Below, in pieces: positions 60,215 to 64,000 of a stretch of DNA of 64,000 nucleotides (positions are counted from its first letter, which is position 1; each line of letters begins with the position of its first letter). The stretch spans positions 18,023 to 82,022 of the forward strand of contig NZ_KQ950181.1 in assembly GCF_001517975.1 (NCBI RefSeq), given 5' to 3'. Below the pieces are notes generated by a model. It did no database searches and was not told the DNA's origin. It saw only the letters and a list, made by a program, of their open reading frames with translations. This DNA is from Thermobifida cellulosilytica TB100. GTDB lineage: Bacteria; Actinomycetota; Actinomycetes; Streptosporangiales; Streptosporangiaceae. The position numbers were made by a program, and so were the translations under genes.

Positions 60215-62359
60215 TCAGGCCAGCCGCTGCTGGGTCTGGAGCGGGGCGGAGTGCAGGGACAGGCGAAGCTGCTCGGCGATGTCCTCGTCGCCGCGGCTGC
60301 TCAACAGGTTGATCAGCTCCGCCGGGGTGCTGGTGAAGCCCTCGTCGGTCTCGTTGATCCGGCGGAAGATGATGTCGAGGGCCTCCTCGGGGGTGGCCGG
60401 AGCGGTGTAGCCGGTCAGGCTCAGCGCCAGGCCCAGCGGGCCGCTGTCGGAGGGGACCGCGGATGCCTGGAGCAGGCGGGCGTCCAGCCGGTCCCCGTTG
60501 ACGGTGATGAACAGCCGGTCCCCGGGCTGGGCGCCCAGCCTGCGCAGCAGCGGACGCAGCGAGTCGAACGCGGCCTGGTCCCGCCAGACCAGGACCAGCA
60601 GGTCCGCGCCGGGGCCGGTGAGGCACAGCAGGCGTCCCGGCTGTAGCCCGAGGTGTGCGGCGTACCCCGGGGGCACGGCGACCGGGGCGCCGTTGAGCTG
60701 GTCGATGGTGACGTCGACGCGGTGCCACCAGCGTCCGTCGGGGGCGCGGAAGCAGCGCGTCGAGGTGGCCACCGTCGGCTTCGGCGGCGCGCTCTTGGCC
60801 CCCCCGGAGCGGCGGCGGATGGGCAGGCCGTTGGTGGTGGTCATGGCCTGGGGGGAGGAGTACGCGGCGTGTCCGCCCGCGGGCTCGGCGGCGTTCAGCG
60901 GCACGCTCTCGTCGACCAGCACCTGTCCGTCCTGGATGCTGACCCCCGGGGTGCTCTGTAGCCATGCCCGCAGCACCGGGGGGCGGATGCCGATCTTGCC
61001 CAGGCGGCTCTCGGCCTCGCTCAGGCTGGGCTGGTCGGACAGGAGCTGGCGGGTCTGTCGGCGCAGGTGCCCGGTGTCGGTGGCGAGCAGCCAGTTGTCG
61101 TCCAGCCGCCGGTCGGTGAACAGCGTCATGACGACCCGCCACAGCGGGATGCCGAGCGAGGGCACGTCGACCGAGTGGTCGGGATGGGCGCTGACCAGGT
61201 AGTCGATGGTGGTGGCCACGCCTATGGTGTCGGCCAGGTCGCGCAGGTGCCGGGCCATCGGCGCGCCCACCGGGGAGTTGAGCCACTGCAGCAGGCGCTC
61301 CTCGACGGTGCGCTGCGCGCTGCGCAGTTCGCCGATGTCCATCTGGAGCTGGTCGGCGAGCAGGCGGATGCTGGTCGGCTCGGCGGTGAACAGCCGCTCG
61401 GTGGCGATGAGCCGCTCCAGGTCGTTCCAGTCCCGGCACAACTGCTCGAACAGGTCGATCAGCGGGTGCGTCCCCAGTGCCGGGGCCGCCTGCTTGGCCG
61501 GGGCCTCCTCGGAGGCGGAGGCCGTGGACTGGACGCGCAGCGCCTTGGGCGGTCCGAACGCCGGGCGGCGCAGGGTGCCGCCGGGGCCGAGCAGAGGGCT
61601 GCCGCCGCGCCGGGCCAGCAGCGGGACCGGCTCCTCGGAGGCCGGGGAGCGGGAGGAGGAGGGCGTGGTGGAGCTGTTCTCCTTCGCGGCGAGATCGCGG
61701 TCGCGCTGGGCGCGCAGGGCCCGCAGCGTCCGGATGGCGCGGGTGGCCGGCGTCTGCGTGTTCTTGGCGGTGTCGGTGGTGGGACCGGAGGAGTCGGCGC
61801 CGGTGGCGTCGGTGAGGTAGGCCAGCGCGTTGCGCACGTGCTCCGGGGCGGAGGCGGGCATCCAGTTCGCGATGGTGCGCACGGCCTCGATCATCAGGGC
61901 GGGGGAGGGGGCGGGGCCGCTGAGCGGCCCGCCGGTGAACGGCAGGATCGACTGCCACATGATCGTGCCGACCACCTCCAGCACGTCGCAGTTGCTGGGG
62001 AAGTCCCAGGAACGCATCGTCTGGGGGGAGGCGCGGACCAGCCGGTCCCAGTCGCCCGCGGTGGCCTGTACCGCGCCGCGTACGGGCTCGGCGACCTCCG
62101 ACAGGTCCACCGTGATCCCGCGCAGTGTCGGTACGAACTCGCAGACCTCCAGGTGGTCCCACTGTTCCACGGAGAGGCGGGCCATGCAGTGCGCCAGCCA
62201 GGCGGGGCCGGCGATGTCGAGCACCCGGGGAAGGGGGAGCGACCGCCACCAGCCGTCCACCAGCCGGGGATGCCGCAGGATCGCGGTGGTGCCGGGCGAC
62301 TTGCTCCACCGCAGGGCGGGAACGAGGTCGGTGAGGCTGATCGGCGAAACGGCGTTCAT
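60215..62359 (-). CDS. Large actinobacterial protein with possible sigma-region-4-like segment
   Basis: A 714-residue protein not assigned to a named family. Three parts are visible. Residues 1-185 are mixed helical (DIAGPAWLAHCMARLSVEQWDHLEVCEFVP). Residues 190-295 are a Ser/Thr/Pro/Glu-rich disordered linker. Residues 295-470 are helical; TERLFTAEPTSIRLLADQLQMDIGELRSAQ-type sequence there looks like the sigma factor region 4 or helicase-linked HTH, followed by SVDVPSLGIPLWRVVMTLFTD. A second linker precedes a beta-rich C-terminal domain (about 530-640, WWHRVDVTIDQLNGAPVAVPPGYAAHLGLQPG). ATG at 62359 fits a family-like start, with GGAGG 16 nt upstream. A nucleic-acid-binding role is possible but unproven. 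Confidence 0.75.
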   Translation of the reverse strand: MNAVSPISLTDLVPALRWSKSPGTTAILRHPRLVDGWWRSLPLPRVLDIAGPAWLAHCMARLSVEQWDHLEVCEFVPTLRGITVDLSEVAEPVRGAVQATAGDWDRLVRASPQTMRSWDFPSNCDVLEVVGTIMWQSILPFTGGPLSGPAPSPALMIEAVRTIANWMPASAPEHVRNALAYLTDATGADSSGPTTDTAKNTQTPATRAIRTLRALRAQRDRDLAAKENSSTTPSSSRSPASEEPVPLLARRGGSPLLGPGGTLRRPAFGPPKALRVQSTASASEEAPAKQAAPALGTHPLIDLFEQLCRDWNDLERLIATERLFTAEPTSIRLLADQLQMDIGELRSAQRTVEERLLQWLNSPVGAPMARHLRDLADTIGVATTIDYLVSAHPDHSVDVPSLGIPLWRVVMTLFTDRRLDDNWLLATDTGHLRRQTRQLLSDQPSLSEAESRLGKIGIRPPVLRAWLQSTPGVSIQDGQVLVDESVPLNAAEPAGGHAAYSSPQAMTTTNGLPIRRRSGGAKSAPPKPTVATSTRCFRAPDGRWWHRVDVTIDQLNGAPVAVPPGYAAHLGLQPGRLLCLTGPGADLLVLVWRDQAAFDSLRPLLRRLGAQPGDRLFITVNGDRLDARLLQASAVPSDSGPLGLALSLTGYTAPATPEEALDIIFRRINETDEGFTSTPAELINLLSSRGDEDIAEQLRLSLHSAPLQTQQRLA

Positions 62360-63285
62360 CGACGGGGGACCTCGACCTCCTGGCACATGGCACGCTAAAT
62401 GTGCGAGAACGACACGGATGTCCGGTTATGCGCTACACATTACGCCCCTCGGGACGGTAAGGGCAGCGAACCGGGCGGGTCCCCGTCGACCGGGTGCGGT
62501 GCGAGCGGAGGGCCGCACTGCCTCGAGGCCGACGGTGTCGATCCCTCGCAGATCGTACGTGGGGGCTACGCATCCTGTGTAGTGCCCAACAGGAAATCCT
62601 GAGAGTACCCTAAGAAGGTGCCTGGCAGACAATCTGTACATATATCTTGTCAGGCCTCATAAGTGACATTTCTGTGACCCGTGTGCCGTCGGATACGTCA
62701 CACGCCCGCCCCGGGAGGAGGCGGGCGACAGGCCCCGGCCGAGGCGGGACACCGGCCGCCGCGGGAGCCTGACAGAGCAGCGGTCGGGGAACACCCCTCA
62801 ACCCCCCGCGCGGGCGGCAGCCCGCGGCCTCCCGCGGTGCGGGCCGCGCCCGGTCGGATCTGCCTCCACCGGCCGTCCGTGTCCGGCGGCGGTATGCTTG
62901 TCTGGTCTTTCGTACCCCCCGCACCCTCCTGATCATCGGCCGTGGCACGGAAGGCCGTCCGCGCACCGGCCGCGGCGCGTCCCCCAGCGGGCGCTGGCGG
63001 CGGGACAGCGCGGGCGGGGGTACGGCACGGAGCACACGCGGAGCCCGAGGAGGCGCGTTCCGCGGGGTGCCGCACACCCCGAGCCGGAGAGAGAGCCGAT
63101 CCCCGGAGTATTCAGATGGAACGCCCCGAAGCCTCCCGGACTCCCGGGAGCGTGCCGCCGCGCACCCCCACAGGCCGCCTCGGCGGCCGTTTCCGCGTTC
63201 CGGGGGCCGGCCCCGCCCCCGAGCCAGGGCGCGACGACCGCACGAAGACCCGTAAGCGCCGACCACCTGAGAAAGAGAGGGTCAC
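62360..63285. other. 926-nt gene-poor region
   Basis: No supported gene. 62590-62700 is an AT-rich island containing GCCTG...GACAA and TTGTCAGGC as an imperfect inverted repeat around the ACATATATC stretch, with possible promoter boxes for either direction. 62700-63280 is GC-rich, with a possible TATGCT -10 near 62893. Reading frames of 70-220 codons occur on both strands but lack ribosome-binding sites and recognisable protein sequence. Confidence 0.5.
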
Positions 63286-64000
63286 TTGACCGGCTCAGAC
63301 AAGGGAATCCCCCTCCTCCGGCCGGGAGCGGACGCCAACGGTTCCACGGGGGAGCTATCCCACCGCCCGCCAGCGGCCCGGCCCGCGGTCATCCGTTCCT
63401 ACGTGGCCATCGGGGACAGCCTCACCGAGGGGCTGGACGACCCCGGCCCCGACGGCACCTACCAGGGCTTCGCCGACCGGCTCGCCGAGCACCTCAGCAC
63501 CCTGACCCCGGGGTTTCGCTACGCCAACCTCGCGGTGCGCGGACGGCGGATCCACCACATCTTCGGCGAGCAGTTGGAACAGACCCTGGACTTCGCCCCC
63601 GACCTGGTGACCGTGCACGCCGGAGGCAACGACGTGCTGCGGCCCAACACCAACCTGGACCGGCTCGCCCGCCAGTACGAGCGGGGCATCCGCCGCCTGC
63701 TCGACGCGGGCATCCGGGTGGTCATGCTCTCGGGGCACGACACCGGCTGGGTGCCGGTGCTGCGGGTCTACCGCGGGCGCATCGCGGTGTTCAGTATGCA
63801 CCTGCACGCCATCGCCCAGCGCAACGGCGTCGACATCGTGGACCTGTGGGCGCTGGAGTCCCTCAACGACCCGCGCGCCTGGAGCGTGGACCGCCTGCAC
63901 TTCAACTCCGCCGGACACCAGATCGTCGCGGCCCGCATCGCCGACCTGCTCGGCCACCCCATCGGCCCCAGGGAGCTGTGGGAGCGCCCCTGGGCCACCC
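63286..64000 (+). CDS. SGNH/GDSL-type hydrolase, 3'-truncated
   Basis: The coding frame starts at TTG 63286 (GAAAGAGAGG upstream) and runs off the window end; 238 codons are visible. The first 40 residues are variable; then SYVAIGDSLTEGLDD holds the block I nucleophile Ser (GDSLTEG). NLAVRGRRIHHI supplies the block II Gly, VTVHAGGNDVLRP the block III GxND Asn, and SVDRLHFNSAGHQIVA the block V Asp-x-x-His. No signal peptide is seen, so it is likely cytoplasmic. The family (PF13472) comprises esterases and lipases; the substrate is unknown. The upstream region may hold its promoter. Confidence 0.9.
   Translation, partial: MTGSDKGIPLLRPGADANGSTGELSHRPPAARPAVIRSYVAIGDSLTEGLDDPGPDGTYQGFADRLAEHLSTLTPGFRYANLAVRGRRIHHIFGEQLEQTLDFAPDLVTVHAGGNDVLRPNTNLDRLARQYERGIRRLLDAGIRVVMLSGHDTGWVPVLRVYRGRIAVFSMHLHAIAQRNGVDIVDLWALESLNDPRAWSVDRLHFNSAGHQIVAARIADLLGHPIGPRELWERPWAT

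Noticed and set aside
62942-63289. A 115-codon plus-strand frame before the SGNH gene
   Set aside because: Pro/Arg/Gly low-complexity sequence without ribosome-binding site; typical of random frames in GC-rich DNA.

Overview
The window is high-GC actinobacterial DNA. Markers of the phylum are WhiA, an RbpA-family protein, OpcA beside Zwf, a PF04672 SAM methyltransferase, frequent GTG/TTG starts and many 4-nt start/stop overlaps. A near-perfect copy of the 14-bp CelR palindrome known from Thermobifida fusca lies in front of a secreted CBM2-PL11 rhamnogalacturonan lyase. This points to a plant-biomass-degrading Nocardiopsaceae member, probably Thermobifida or a close relative. That placement is inference; no 16S or tRNA gene is present.

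Layout. 1-6.6 kb: end of a glycosyltransferase gene, a TerC-family gene behind a probable yybP-ykoY (Mn2+) riboswitch, uvrA, an RDD membrane protein and a Tat-exported Rieske protein. 6.6-17.5 kb: an MscS channel, then the conserved block uvrC-rapZ-yvcK-whiA, the lower-glycolysis block gap-pgk-tpiA, secG and an RbpA-family gene closed by a strong hairpin. 17.6-27.5 kb: an accessory block holding a quinone-stress dioxygenase/esterase pair, an M20 amidohydrolase, an ACT-GNAT fusion, an APC permease, two small cysteine proteins (one with an Lsr2-like core), the CBM2-PL11 lyase and an orphan small gene. 27.9-36.4 kb (minus strand): tkt, tal, pgi, zwf, opcA, pgl, the pentose-phosphate genes plus glucose-6-phosphate isomerase. 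36.9-46 kb: ctaB and ctaA (heme O/A synthesis for cytochrome oxidase) frame two methyltransferases, an acyl-CoA dehydrogenase/acyl-CoA ligase pair with a divergent TetR regulator, and a PrsW-like membrane protease. 46-47.3 kb: an HTH-antitoxin/PIN-toxin pair flanked by perfect 47-bp direct repeats, one of which is the 3' end of the next gene. 47.2-52.8 kb: an EamA exporter, arcA, an ornithine carbamoyltransferase and an ABC-2 exporter. 53-59.7 kb: the suf Fe-S assembly operon sufR-sufB-sufD-Rieske-sufC-sufS-sufU-sufT. 60.2-64 kb: a large unrecognised protein with a possible sigma-region-4-like segment, a gene-poor stretch of about 0.9 kb, and the start of an SGNH/GDSL hydrolase that runs off the end.

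How the genes fit together. The core order (uvr genes, whiA block, triose-phosphate genes, secG, pentose-phosphate genes, ctaB/ctaA, suf) follows an arrangement known from Streptomyces chromosomes, so most of the window is vertically inherited. The accessory material sits between these blocks. The most unusual items are the repeat-flanked toxin-antitoxin cassette, a promoter-like element present twice with the second copy leading into no gene but a hairpin (candidate small RNA), the CelR-type site on a pectin-degradation gene, the riboswitch, and the Lsr2-like mini protein. No CRISPR array, insertion sequence, rRNA or tRNA was found.
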